From contig CM022667.1 of the NCBI GenBank assembly GCA_012295275.1, positions 17,765,245 to 17,829,244 of the forward strand: 64,000 bases of DNA, written 5' to 3'. A program made the translations under genes and the position numbers. Shown in pieces: positions 32,979-46,637 of the stretch; position 1 is the first letter of the stretch, and the number at the start of each line of letters is the position of its first letter. Under the pieces are notes generated by a model. The model was not told the origin of the DNA. It was given only the letters and a program-made list of their open reading frames with translations, and did not search any database. This DNA comes from Chrysomallon squamiferum. Taxonomy: Eukaryota > Mollusca > Gastropoda > Neomphalida > Peltospiridae.

Positions 32979-34788
32979 AGGTAATATGTGTGGCTCTGTG
33001 TGCTTGTATATGCATGTATAGGTGCATATTTGATTATTTATTTGTTATGTCCTGTCAGACATTATGCAGAACCATATTTATGAGTATGTTTATATCTGTT
33101 TCTGATTTCACCCTCCAAATCTGTCTTAGTGGAGAATAATTGATGTTGACCCACTCTATCAGACATGAAAATACCTTACGGAAGAGGAAGGATATGTTTG
33201 TATAATGAAGAAAAATCGATCTTGCTGCCCATCCATTCTCGATATAGTACTCTCCCATATTTACACGCAGGTTTCATTTATACGTTAACATTGTTTCAGA
33301 TCAACAGATAAATGTCTGTTTACTTACATACTGCGAGTCGCCGCTAAACATACTCCCACTTAAACATGTCCATAAAAATCACAAAAATTCGGAAAGGCAA
33401 GCTTCAAAATAATACAAAATAGTTACTGTGTTGTAATGATATTAAATGACGATAAAGAGTTTTACAGTTACAGATAAATTTTGTAATTTAATCTTTTGGA
33501 ATCCTTCAAGGCATACTTTGTAAATTTTCGTACATTGAGAACAGTATTCAGATTTTGTATTTTTGAAGATGGTAGAAAGAAATCACAGAATATAAATAAC
33601 AATTTTTTACTTATTGTTTTATTGATCTGATTTGTCAAGACAGTCAGAGAACAGGCACAGAACTGACAAAATCACCCTGACGTCACGCAGTCGCTCTCAC
33701 CAGCGTAATTATACTCACAGTATATTCTTACATACACTAGCTCACTAACTCGTAGACACTTACATATTCATCTCATTCATTCATCCATTTATTCCTTTCT
33801 TTCGTGTAGCGTCAGTAATTAATTCATCAAAGCCAAGTATTCAAGTATCAGCTACTGGCTACAGTGACGAAGAAAACTTTCAGATTTCATGTCTATAACA
33901 CAAATCATTCAATCACTTTTACTGGTCAGTCGATCGATGTTTTACTAATAAATATTCATTACTGTACAGATATTTCAGTACGTTGATTGATCTGTTACAT
34001 GAACAGTACACTGAAATTTTCTTCATTATGTATGCTCAATTATAAACTTGTTTTTGCCGGTTAATTAATTAATTCGTATTATAGTTTGGATTTATTTTTA
34101 ATTTTCTCTTAATCACCAGCGTTGTGAATAAGAAAGAAAAGAAACGTACTTAATTCACGTATCAGATAACAGTAGCGGATTTCTGCGCCGTTTGATCTGG
34201 AAATAGATTATTGGACTGGTGGCTGTGATGTACACATCTAGATCACGTCTTTACCGATAACAGAACTGAGAGAAAAACAAAATGTCTGTTTGTATACAGA
34301 CCAACGCGACGGCCTCGTAATTGATTTTCCTGATTCCTTATTTCTCCTTTCTCTAACTTTTCTTTATTCGTTCGAGTTTTCTCAGTCTAAAATAATACTC
34401 TGCCTCGTTGCCTGTTTCCCTCTTTGCAACATTTGTTTTCACTCTCGCATTCGATAAAGCAACATCGGTTCTCAACATTGTCCTTGCTCCTTGAAAGATT
34501 ACCATATTTTCTTTGATTCATAAAACATGACTAAAAACTGAAATAATTTCAGTAAAAACAAACAAATAAAAAAGTACATAAACTAACACAATAAACAGAA
34601 CTATTATTTATTAATGAATTCATTCATTCATTCTTTTTCTTTTTGTTTTTAGTTGTTTCTCTATTTATTTTATTTTATATTTTTATTTATTTATTTTATT
34701 TTATATTTTTTTTTTTTTTTTTTTTTGTTATCGCATTAAAGCTACTGATATGATTTCAGAAGCTCGATAAACATTAATGGTGTAAGAC

Positions 34789-34830
34789 TGTTTATGTATG
34801 TATGTATGTATGTATGTATGTATGTATGTA
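34789..34830. repeat. (TATG)n microsatellite
   Basis: About ten TATG units. Confidence 0.9.
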
Positions 34831-35334
34831 TATACTGCCTTGTTAAAGATCTATGAATATAATTCTTACAAGTGCTACTAACACTTTTTCATGCAGAAAC
34901 ACAAGGCAAAAAGCGAGTTTCGTCTAAAACAAATAGGAAGGCGAGTACAGTGGTTTTCTTCAAGTAAGTAATTAACAGTCAAACAACTTTGGCGATAAAA
35001 ATATCAGTCATGTAGGACCCCGATTATGACATAACAGACGAAGAAATTAACCAGGAATTTGTTTCAAACAAGTGTTCTCAACGGTTGTACTTCATATATT
35101 AAAATAGATCATGAGATCTTTGAACACCCACCCACACATAGATCTACATATTCAAAATATCGTATACCCAAAGGTTAATCAGCCAATTATATTTAAATGT
35201 GTGTGTGTGTATGTGTGTTTGTGTGTGTACACATACATATACACAAATCACATAAATTTATACAATACTGACACATAAATACATTTTATGTTTGAAATGA
35301 AATATCAAGTGATATAACATTTTATGTTCATTAA

Positions 35335-35740
35335 AAAGTGTTGACATCCCGTTACAGAAAATTCAACTTTTCTACTAATGTCATTTAACATTGTTTGACA
35401 TCAAATATCCAGGAATAGAAAATAATGTTCCAATAATGTTATTAAACAATGTTTAAAATTCTATATGCAATGACTGAAAATAAGTACGTTGTAATGCTGT
35501 CATTAAACAAATGTTTGACATTCAGTATCTAATTATAAAACACCATTTAATAATTCTGTTTGGTGTCATTAAACAGTTTTTTCACACTAGAATCCAGGTA
35601 TAGAACATAGTGTTATTACAGTTTGACGTCCAGTATCCTCTAGTGGTGTCATTATATAAAAGTATGACAAGCAGAAAAATCATTTAAAGTATTTTATAGT
35701 GTTATTAAACGTGTTTCACATCGATTGTCCAGTGACAGAA
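35335..35740. repeat. Decayed tandem repeat, unit about 50-65 bp
   Basis: Six to eight degenerate units share the two anchors 'GTCATTAAACA' and 'TGTTTGACATC..TATCCAG..TAGAAA'. Anchor occurrences are at about 35341, 35393, 35450, 35512, 35578, 35620 and 35709. This is an old satellite whose copies have diverged. Confidence 0.6.
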
Positions 35741-36388
35741 ACTCATTTAGTCAGTTTTAGTCGTTTATTTACGCTCAGACGTAGTCTACGGCAAATGACG
35801 ACATTTACGTACAACAATTAATATGATTATGATAAGGTGATGTACATAAGTATAAAAATACTCAAAATCAGTCTAAAGATCTGAAAAAATCATGATCTAA
35901 CTACAAAATGGAAAACTTTTTCTAAGGACACCATGTTTTTTAAAGTTTATAAAACTTATATTTAATTTAGATTGACAGAAAAATGGCAGGAAACCATTTC
36001 TGCCATTATTAAAAATCATACATAAATCACATACATTTATACAAATAGAGACACATAAATACATACTTACATATATATGTATTTATATGTCTGTATCATT
36101 AATGTATAATCAATAATATATAAATCATGTAATGTATAATCAAAGCTGTCGTAATAATTACACAATTTATGTTTTAAAATGGTTATATTTTTCATGTTTC
36201 CGATTCATTAGGAAGATTATGATTCGAACGTTTAAACTGTAACAACAGAACGTAATATCTCTGTAAGTAAGAAATATATCTCGAATACAACAGTTTTTTT
36301 AAATATTTTATAATTTGAAGATTTTGTTTAGTGTAAGAATGAGTAGCAGGTTCTGGGTTTTTAATACATATGACTTTAACAAAGTAGC

Positions 36389-36513
36389 ACGATGGACGCC
36401 TATACACAGTGGTCACGATGGACGCTATACACAGTGGTCACGATGGACGCTATACACAGTGGTCACGATGGACGCTATACACAGTGGACACGATGGACGC
36501 TATACACAGTGGT
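36389..36513. repeat. 25-bp minisatellite, five copies
   Basis: The unit CACGATGGACGCTATACACAGTGGT is repeated five times with very few changes (one extra C in the first unit; ggacac in the fourth). Confidence 0.95.
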
Positions 36514-37236
36514 CCCACGTACACCTGGCGCTAACTCCAGTCTGTGTACCAGTCATTTTGACTCTTTTCCTCTGCTTAATCAGTACCAAAAAAATGTTAA
36601 TAAGTCATTGTTAGTTTCCATTTCGTGCAATAAGAATCACAATTATTTAGATATTTTTCTGTATCTTGTCATCTGCATGGAGTAGAACAAACAGACAACT
36701 GAGGTTTATCTTAAGGAATAGTTTTGACTAAAATTCAATTCTCTTGACTAAATCAAAACTTTGGTAAAAACTACAAATCTACAAAAAGGTTTTTTCCTCC
36801 GTGTTTTTATCAGTTCATTTAAACCATATAATGTAAACCATATATGGTCACTAAAACTTCCTAAATCCAGTCTGAGCTTCGACAGTTTATTATTTGTTTC
36901 AAAAAACAACTTCAGTTGTTAAACATTTCAGCAGTGAAGTGTTTTTCAAGACTAAATAGTTTATAATTTTCTGGATTAGTTTTATCAACTATTTTTGTAA
37001 ATTGGCTTGATTATTCCAGTGAGGGAGGATACCTTTTCAAACATTAAATAAAAATGTTGACTGTCTCACACATACACACCCATATACATAATTATATTGT
37101 CTATTTTCTTGAGATTTCTAATTTTCCAATATTGGGCTAGCTAGTACTTTTGTTACTTTCGAAATCTGTGGCAAAGGCTGGGTCTGGAATGTATCATCAC
37201 TAATATTAAAAACTTTCAAATATTGGCAAAGTCATT

Positions 37237-38350
37237 TTTTGTATTTACAGCTCATGTTAGAACGGGGACAAAACAAATTCTACAACAAAAAAACAAAAAC
37301 AAAAAAACTTCAAAAAACCCAGTTATTTTCTTCTTTTTGAAAACATGGTATAGTACAGGCACTTGTTTTTAAGAGTTTCCTATTTTCTAATATCAGTAAG
37401 TTCCTGTTCTGTTTTCCAGGTCTTAAATGTTTTAATATTACCTTACTGTAATGTTTACTGTCCTTTAGAAATCATTGTTTGTTTTCCATTGCATTCCTAC
37501 TGTAAGCTGTTCTGAGTGATCTGCAGTGTCTACCAAACCAGGCCTAATTTCCACGCTTAGTGTAGATCTGGTTCATGTAAAGCCAAATTTACCGCGCTGT
37601 TCACAATGGTGTTAAGCTGTCATGGGACAAACATCCATTTATGTGTTTCTTTTTTTGTTATTTTTTTCCCCCTCTCTCTCACATCTCTGTCACAATCCTG
37701 TTTAAAAACTGTTTCCAAAATTTTCTTTTTCTTTCTTTTTTTCATCCCTGTTCCTTCTTCCATTTTCTTTTCTTTCTCTCAATCTCTCTGTTTCCTTCAA
37801 TGCAAACACATCTTTTTTTTTCCTTTTTTTTTTTTTCCATCTAAAACATATCTTGAGAATATCCAACAGTCCTTCAGATTAATAAAAATAGAACTGCCCA
37901 AGGTTTTATTTGGTTCTTAATTTTTTTTCCCTTGCCTAAACACTTATTTTGTAGAAAATAATCCCGAAATGGAAATCTATTTATAAATGAATCGTTTGTA
38001 TCGAAGAATGGCTGCCCGGGGTTTCTCAAATGATGAGCGATTTGTAATTTTATCTCAGTGATTTATTTATTACTCTTCTTCCTCTTTTCTTTGTTTTCAT
38101 TGTTTTTTCATTCTTTCATTATTTCTATCTATCCTTCTGATTATCTTTGTTTTCCTTTGCTTCTCTATTTCATTCATCCTATTTTTGATATTTCCGTTTC
38201 TTCTGTAACAATTAATTAAATAATTTTTAAATGATGGTCAGTAACTAAAATATATTGAAAAAGAAGAAAACAACTGGGGTGTGTGGTGTTTTTTTTGTAG
38301 AATTTTTATTTGGATTGTCCCCGTTCTAACATGAGCTGTAAATACAAAAC
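37237..38350. mobile_element. 1.1-kb segment bounded by inverted repeats
   Basis: At 37237-37293 the sequence reads TTTTGTATTTACAGCTCATG, then TTAGAACGGGGACAA and AATTCTACAA with A-runs. The reverse complement of 38289-38350 reads nearly the same, with only small indels and changes. Outward-facing inverted repeats of about 60 bp, with a 1-kb T-rich interior lacking a coding frame, suggest a non-autonomous DNA transposon. No flanking target-site duplication could be confirmed by eye. Confidence 0.5.
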
Positions 38351-39195
38351 TGCCATATTCAATTATTTTTATTTAAGAAAATATCGCCGAACATAAAATA
38401 ACAAGAGTAACAAGATTCCTTATTCAAATCGTACAATTTTGCCATTTTTCCCTGTTTCTGTACGAAATTAATTCTTAGATTATTTTTCACTTTTATTATT
38501 ATATCGGAGAGAGAAAAAGAAAGAAGAAGAAAATTCTAAAGAAAAATTTCCATATTAATTTGTAGATTTTTCTTTCCATTTTTATCCTATTCCAACCCAA
38601 GTAAATAAACTGAATGAAAAACATTTCTTGTTCCCTTTTCACCGCTGTCATTATTAATGAAGAGGTATTGAAGAAAGAAAATAAAACAGACTTAATGAAA
38701 AATATCCAGACCATTTTGGTCAATCTTCTTTCACTTTTATCTCGTTTCAATTGGAAATAAATAAACACATATTCCTAGACCATATTTCATCATTAATATT
38801 ATTACCATCATCAAGTGAGGGTCAGCGAACTAAAAACTAATTGAAAAGCATCAAGAAGACTGCGGGCTGTTTTTAACTGATGTTATAAAGTTTTCTTCCG
38901 AATTTGTCTTGCTGTTCTAAATCTGGTTCAACGAGATTCGAGAATAGCCGTTAAACAACGTCTGTTAATTGCTGTCTAAAAATGGAACATAGTTAAAACC
39001 ATAATGAAGCTAACCTGTCGGCTCCGCATTATACATGAGAAGTACTAACAAACTGAAATCAGGTTATGACAGTTTGATTTCACTGTGATGTCGCAGCTTT
39101 GATGCATCAAAGTAGGAAAAAATGGGTGATGAGAAAATAGTGTTGGTAAAGAAGTGGCTGGTTGAAATTATATGAGTGGCCATGAGGTAATGGCG

Positions 39196-39320
39196 TGGTT
39201 ACTTAATGAATAGGTTTGATGGGGCGGGAATGGGTGTGACGGGACGGGAATGGGTGTGACGGGACGGTGATGGGTTGAAATGGAGCGAGGATGAGTTGTG
39301 CTGTATTAGGGCTAGGAGCT
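39196..39320. repeat. G-rich degenerate minisatellite
   Basis: Imperfect units of GACGGGACGGGAATGGGTGT, about 20 bp long, grading into a G-rich, strand-asymmetric region to about 39560. It stands out from the AT-rich surroundings. No gene is supported. Confidence 0.65.
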
Positions 39321-40568
39321 GATGAAGTGGAAACAATAGAATGTATCACAATAGGCTGAGGTGAAGAGAATCTGGGATATTATGTAGTGGGAATAGAAGA
39401 GAACTGGGCGTGACTGGGAACAGTCTGAGGATTAGTGGATGGACGAGGGTGAGACATGAAGGGGCAGTGATGGGTCGGTCGTTCAGCGGGACCCGGGTCA
39501 GGCTGGGGTAGAATCTGAGTTGTGCTGGGATGGAGGTTGGTTAACGCAAAGATGGATGCTGACTGACACTGAAAGGAATTATTCATTTGGAACAAGACAG
39601 CGGTTATGAGTTGTAGTTGATAGGAACAGGCTTAGCCGTGCTGACAGAGTGAACAAAGACTAATACTACAGCGACACCACATAACACTAACTGTAATCAG
39701 AAAACAACAACCATAAAAAATAACAACACAACAACAGCAGTAATAATAATAACAACAACAACAACAACAACAACAATAATAATAATAATAAATATTATAA
39801 TTAAATTGTCTGTTATAAATACTTCACAATTCAAACATCTCTGTCCAGGACGATGCCTAATAAGTTGGTGATTGATTCACTGAACAATGAAATTAGTTAT
39901 ATGGAACTAAAAAGGTTAATCATTTAATTTCACCAGATTTAAAAATAAAAATTAACTTACGAAGCACTGGCCTTGGAAATAGAAAATTGATTTCGAGAAA
40001 AGATTTAGAAATCTTCACTCATATCTTGTAAGGAGACAGAAACAGGACAAATTTCGAGACGGTTCATTTCTTTTGGAGAAGATTTAGTCAATTATCACCG
40101 AGTAAAGTGAGTAATGAAAGTTTGTATAAAGTATTTAATGACTCTGAATAACGGCATAAGTAAACTGAATATGTCTTAAAGCTACGCTCAAAATTGTTGA
40201 TAATGGTGTTCAAGGTCTCTTTAATTTTATTTATACTTTTCTGTTATATCGCGGACATAAAAAAGAATACCCTGGAGATGTCTGCAATTAGCAGCTTCGG
40301 TGTTCAAATTGTTTAGAATAATAATTATGTGGTTCACGTCTCAGAAGTAGGTTTACCACAGACATGCTTGACTTTTATGTATTTCGTCAAAGCTTAATCT
40401 GTGCCTAAATGTATGCTATTTAAACTTCTCTTTCTCTCTGTTTGTCTATGTTTACGTAGTTATATGTATATTTGTATGTGTATATGTATGTATATTTGTA
40501 TGTGTATATGTATGTATGTATGTATGTTTATATGTGTTTGGATGTGTAAATATATATATACATATATT

Positions 40569-40569
<1 letters not shown>

Positions 40570-40650
<81 letters not shown>
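40570..40650. repeat. (GA)n microsatellite
   Basis: A perfect GA run of about 80 bp following a TATG-rich patch (40460-40530). Confidence 0.95.
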
Positions 40651-40653
<3 letters not shown>

Positions 40654-42078
40654 TGTCATGGCAAATAAATTACTGTTCGTTAACACAAGGAATCTTTCAG
40701 CTATGAATAATCACACAAACAATCATGCCTCAGGCGACGATTCCACAAAAGTGAACTAATGTCTTAAAATAACTCAGAATCTTTGTGACATTGGTTCAAA
40801 GCATATATACAGATTGTCATGTGAGTTTTATATGAAAATCTGACATGTTTGGGCTTTGCTAACTTGCAAACCAGCCCTGCAACCTCTGACCATCTGACCA
40901 TCACGCAAGGCTTTATGTATGCGTAGGTGTAAACAAGAAATTTCTGTTTCGAGTGCATCAGTTGACTTTTTCTGTTCTTATCTGTATATATGTACATATG
41001 TTTGTGTGTATGCCTGTGCGTGTATCTGCGTGTATATGTGTATGTATGTTTGAGTGTGTATGTATGTATGTGTGTGTATATATATATATATATTCGAGCT
41101 GTAATCAAGAATATATATTTGAAATAAGAAATCATATGTCTAATTTTACCATAGATTTGTCTCCAGCAAGTATCACACATTTCATTATTTTCACGAATCA
41201 GTTGTTTACCACGAAGCCTGAACTGCCACACCTTGTTAAATTAAACTGTTTTTATTCCATCCGTTTTCTGTTCCCGTTAATATCGTGTGTCCATTTATAG
41301 ATCTCTATCGTATTTCTTTAGATATTCCAGAAGATTCAAAACAGTTAACATTTTTTAAATATATTAAAATTTCTTTTTATAGCCTCATTTCATTTTTTAA
41401 TTATTAGTAACTCATAATGTTCTTGTGGTCAGATAAAATTTCAGATTTTAACTGAAATTAAATATGGATATGTGTGCATTGTGCATGAGTGCGGCGGGTG
41501 TGTCTCTTTTTAGAATAAAAATTAAATGCGTGTGTAAATAACTGATTGAGCTGTATAACTAAGGTGAAGTGAATACTTGCAGTCGATGTACTAATTAGGA
41601 ACTAATTAGTACACCGTTCTTCCTGAAACAGTGTGAATAATCAGAACTAAAATCCATTATAACCTATATTTCTATAATATGTCTAAATACCGAATACATT
41701 ACTACAGGTGGAATCAGAATTCATATTATTATCATAAAATTTATTTATTTGTTTGTTTTTTGTTTATTCACTCATTTATTTATTTATGTATTTGGTTATT
41801 TGGTTGGTGTCTTCTTTATTTATTTTATATATGTTCTATTCCTAATTACGTATTGAATACATCAGCTCTGACTGGATTATAAAAATATAATTACATGTTT
41901 TAATATAATATCTGTGAAAAATCTGTTCTCTAAATATATTTTATAATCCAATTTAAAATATCTTGTAATCCATCCTTTTTAACTAATATTAAATAATGAG
42001 TTTATTAACAGAGGTTCATCCTTAAAAAAAGACCAGTTTGAAATGACTGAAATAGTTTGAACACAGCTCGGGAACTGA

Positions 42079-42400
42079 GAGCAGCCCGTCCCTTGTCACA
42101 CGAGCAGCCCATCCCTTGTCACACGAGCAGCCCATCCCGTGTCACACGAGCAGCCCATCCCTTGTCACACGAGCAGCCCATCCCGTGTCACACGAGCAGC
42201 CCATCCCTTGTCACACGAGCAGCCCATCCCGTGTCACACGAGCAGCCCATCCCTTGTCACACGAGCAGCCCATCCCTTGTCACACGAGCAGCCCATCCCT
42301 TGTCACACGAGCAGCCCATCCCGTGTCACACGAGCAGCCTATCCCTTGTCACACGAGCAGCCCATCCCTTGTCACACGAGCAGCCCATCCCTTGTCACAC
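42079..42400. repeat. 23-bp minisatellite, exactly 14 units
   Basis: Fourteen head-to-tail copies of GAGCAGCCCATCCCTTGTCA plus CAC fill 322 bp with no length change. Variation is almost confined to one site (CTTGTC against CGTGTC), plus single changes in copies 1 (cgtcc) and 12 (ctatcc). It is GC-rich in an AT-rich region. Open frames through it in all three phases are artefacts of the array. Confidence 0.97.
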
Positions 42401-44238
42401 GAGCAGACGCTAGCCCGGCCTCGTCCTCCCTGTGGCTCTTCAGTTCAAGCTAGGAGCCAGTGTGTCAGTCACAGGAGAGTGTGTCATAGCGGAAGGGGAA
42501 CGACCTGTTAAACATCTCATAAGCGCCTCACAAATTCAGTAGGAAAGAAGAGAGAAAAAAAAAAATTTTAATTGAGGAAGAAATGATTATGAAAGATTAA
42601 AAAAAAAAACAACAAATAAATGAAAGAAAGAAATATTGTTTAATGATTGTCATTGTTGCTGTCGCCGTCTTCGTTATTTTTATTATTATTATTGTTATTT
42701 GTAAAATTGTGTATCAAATCACGTTACAAAATCATTTTAATAAAAATGTGGATAAAGTATTTCGCGAGATTAAATTGGTTAACGTACATAAATTAAATTA
42801 GAAATAATAAATTTATATTATATTATATTATAAGAAAAACTAGACATATGAGAAAATATCAAAATCCGACACTTCCTTAGGCTGTTATGTAAAGTGAAGG
42901 TCAGACGGGAGCAGACGAAAGAATGCGTGTTCTGCAAAATATCGATCGTTTCAAATCTTACAAACGATGAAGTACATTTCAGAACTGCGCTTGAATAATG
43001 TCTCAGATTAAATAAGACATTTGATGTGAACCTTTAGTTGTTTACTGAACAGTTTTTGTTACATTTTATATAAAACATCTTTTGCATTTAACGGATGTGT
43101 GTCTATGTATGTTTTATATGTGTGTATGTATGTATGTGTGTATATATATATATATACACACATACATACACACACATCCTTTAATACATACACATCTGTG
43201 AGTGTGAGTATGTGTGTTTGAGTGTATGTGGGTGGGTATATATCACAGTGGTATAATTTATTGATCGGAATTTTTGACATAGTTCTATGAGCATCTATGT
43301 ATAATCATCTTTGTATTTTTATATATGTATGTATGTATGTATTTATGTATATATGTATTTATGTAACATGTCTATGTAATGTATGTATGTATGTATGTTA
43401 TATGTATGTATGCATGTTTGAGTGTGTGTTTGGTAAAATGAATATCAATGTGCTTTACGTAATTGAAAAGTAAGGATATTTTTAGCAGTGCTCTCTACAG
43501 TTACATCAATATGTTCAGCTGTATCCGGACTGTGGAAAACAGCTAAATCCTCGTCACTAAACACAGTACAGATTCGATCTGCCAATTATGTGTAACCTTC
43601 GTGTGCTAAATCTATCAGATTTGCGACGCAATGTTTTTCCGTAAATAACTAAATCGTGTTCAGAAAATGGCGCCATTTTGACGAATGTTGACGAAAGGTG
43701 TTGCATTTGAAGGAACTAACTTTTGGGGTTATTTTATTCTGTTTCAGAAATGAATGAAATATAAGAAAGAAATAATGACTAAATGACAAAAGATATTTTT
43801 AAATTATAAATTATTTGGTTTTAAATAGGTCTGAAGAGTATTGTCACACATCTGGAGTCAGCTGTATAGGAATGTCATGTAGGACTGATCTTACCACTGC
43901 ACAACATCCTCTGTGAAGAATACTTAGAGAGTAAAACAAAATATTTTTTACACTTCTAAATTATTACTGTTTTATTGATTGTGGCGAGATAACATTGCTC
44001 ATAACAAAGTATGACAGTAAACTATTACTTTTCGTGACGTCATCGCATACTGCGTACTAATAGACGCATTTTTTCTGAACAAACCAGAGCAAATCGTCAT
44101 CACTACACGGATAGTTTTCATACTTGTTATTAATTAAAACTGGAAGATAAAGAAGAAGAAGAGGAAACACTTTTGAAGTATGCAGAATACAGCTGAATTA
44201 TTTCTAGATATCATCAAAGAAATGTGTATTACAATAAA

Positions 44239-44270
<32 letters not shown>

Positions 44271-44302
44271 AAATAATAAAGATCAAAGAGGACAAGCAGA
44301 GC

Positions 44303-44455
44303 TAGAACAATCTTGACCTTCACCGAGTTGTGCCAATTAATCAGAATGTAAGCACGTGCACCGTGTTTGGCCTGCAGCTACGCGTCATGAAGAAGTTTCC
44401 AGAAGGTCACAGACACATCGGCTGTGCACACACAGATGACATTTCCACGTCTTAA
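44303..44455 (+). pseudogene. Possible orphan coding fragment
   Basis: A plus-strand frame without an obvious start reads, in part, STCTVFGLQLRVMKKFPEGH and ends at TAA after DISTS. Its composition is protein-like and CG-richer than the flanks. There is no recognised family, no clear acceptor, and no partner exon. It may be a relic of a dispersed element. Confidence 0.2.
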
Positions 44456-44549
44456 GTACACTGATATCACCCCCGGGCTTTTCTTGCACAGTTAACAGTC
44501 TTCGATTTGTATTTTATATTGCAGAAGACGAATAAATTTTAAACTATAT

Positions 44550-44572
44550 TGTTGTTATTGTTGTTGTTGTTG

Positions 44573-44631
<59 letters not shown>
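44550..44631. repeat. (GTT)n-(ATT)n microsatellite
   Basis: A GTT run followed by an ATT run of about 55 bp. A complementary (AAT)n run lies 300 bp left, at 44239-44270. Confidence 0.9.
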
Positions 44632-44635
<4 letters not shown>

Positions 44636-45211
44636 TTAGTAGTAGTAGTTTAATTACAAACTATTTGGAATATGTATTTTGGCCTGTACTGTATATGCAA
44701 GTGTATGTGTTTGTATGTATATATATATATTCATATACACATTTCAAATAAGATCTAAAAAGAAAATTTTATTTTAAAAAAGAAAACACTTGTATAAAAA
44801 TTCAGCTCAATAATAAGTGTTCAAACGCATATATCTAATCGCGGATAAATGATAAAGTTATAATATAAGTAATAATGAGATGTTGTTCTGTGTCATAATA
44901 AAATGTATAATATAGGTCACAATGAAATGGTGGTGTAATATGTAATAAGAAGATTTTCTGGTATATGTGATATACTTTCATATTACATGCTTCGAGATAT
45001 GACTACGTTGTGTCTGTGTCTTTTTGTACTGTGAGTGTACGTGCGTGCGTGTATCATTTAACTTGTATCACATCATACATGATCGATATTCCGGACGCTG
45101 ATAAATTTCCGGACTCTTTAAGGGACACAACTCGTATCATACCTTATGGCTCACTGCTATTATAAAGTTGTCCTTCTTCCACTGACTTCAGAATTTGTGT
45201 GCGTGTCTGTG

Positions 45212-45212
45212 T

Positions 45213-45286
<74 letters not shown>
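45212..45286. repeat. (GT)n microsatellite
   Basis: A pure GT run of about 70 bp. Confidence 0.95.
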
Positions 45287-45288
<2 letters not shown>

Positions 45289-45477
45289 GAATAGATATAT
45301 AAGCAGAGAGATAAACGGAAAGATAAATAGATGCAAACTATGGGTAGGCAGAGATAGAGAGACAGATACATACATGTTATATGAATAATATAGGTATGTA
45401 TGTATGTATGTATGTATGCATGTATGTATGTATGTATGTATGAATGTATGTATGTATGTATGTACGTGTGTATGTGT

Positions 45478-45556
45478 ATAAACGTATATTTTTTTATTCA
45501 GTTGGTGGTAACAGAGGGGGACAATATATCGCCACTATTGAGTCGCTTATTTCATT
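45478..45556 (+). repeat. Dispersed repeat, copy A (inverted partner at 48259-48340)
   Basis: The segment TAAACGTATATTTTTTTATTCAGTTGGTGGTAACAGAGGGG... to TCGCTTATTTCAT recurs almost exactly on the opposite strand at 48259-48340. Both copies are preceded, in their own orientation, by a TATG/GTACGTGTG microsatellite. This indicates a mobile or dispersed repeat, probably inserted together with its microsatellite. Family not recognised. Confidence 0.7.
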
Positions 45557-46606
45557 TATCACCAAAGGTTCTGTTATCCGCACCACTGATATAAACTCGA
45601 TAAAACCGTCACTCAGATGAATAATCATACAAGTAAACGTTTTATATAGAATGTCTTTTTACGTTTCTGTGTTTCTGTATAAAGAGTGTAATCTGTGTGG
45701 ACGAGTGGGTGTGTATACTGGGGGGGGGGTGTTTTACTTTGTTTGTGAGCGAGTTGCGCGGAATGTTAGACTAACCGTACAACAAAAACATCTTACAGAA
45801 TCTTTTAAAAAACTAAAAACTAAAAAAACTAAAAAAAGTTTAAAACAAAAAAGTAAAGGAAGAAACCAACTCAGAGATTTGTTCTAACGATTTATTGCTC
45901 ATAACATTATAGGCAGATAAAAATAAAACAAGCATTTAAAGTTACAGCGACTGATTGCTAATTATAGCTGCTGAGCAGTCTAAGTGTTTGAATAATAACT
46001 AAACTATAGGAAGATGAAGAATAGTTTATAATGTAGCCAGTGCTATTACAAGTCAACTGCATTACCTAAAACATAAAGTTTTCACTGAATTATATATTAT
46101 GGCACTGTTCACCAATACATTTCATTATATTAATGTTTGAGTTCATCCTATGAAATATGATGGAAGATAGACATACTTTATCAGAATACAAATAATTTAC
46201 AAAAATGGCTTTGAATAATTTCAGTTTTGACGGCTATTAACGCCTATGCACCTACATAAATCGCAGACACCAAATGTTTCTAACCAAGAGAACCCAGTAA
46301 TAAAAGTTGTGAGAATGAACGACATAGAAAACTGTCAAACACGTAGAAGTGTGAGGGACAGTCACTTTTTCCTTTTCACAAATCTGACTGCAAATAATAA
46401 AAAGCCAGCGAAATACCAATAGCTAAATAAATGACTGAATCACAGCATCAAACATTTTATCATCAAAAATGAAATTCACTAAATAGACTAGACATGTTAA
46501 CATTCTTACGATACTCGTTTTCCCAGTCCAGTCGTACTAGCCTTTTTGTAAGCCAGTCTTATAAGTTGTATTAATTTCCTGATTAAAAAAGAAAAGGTAA
46601 AAAAAG

Positions 46607-46637
<31 letters not shown>

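Noticed and set aside
42057-42511. Three overlapping repeat-protein frames (CHTSSPS-type, 100-130 aa)
   Set aside because: A 23-bp unit cycles through all three frames, so every frame stays open. There is no start context or homology that favours one.
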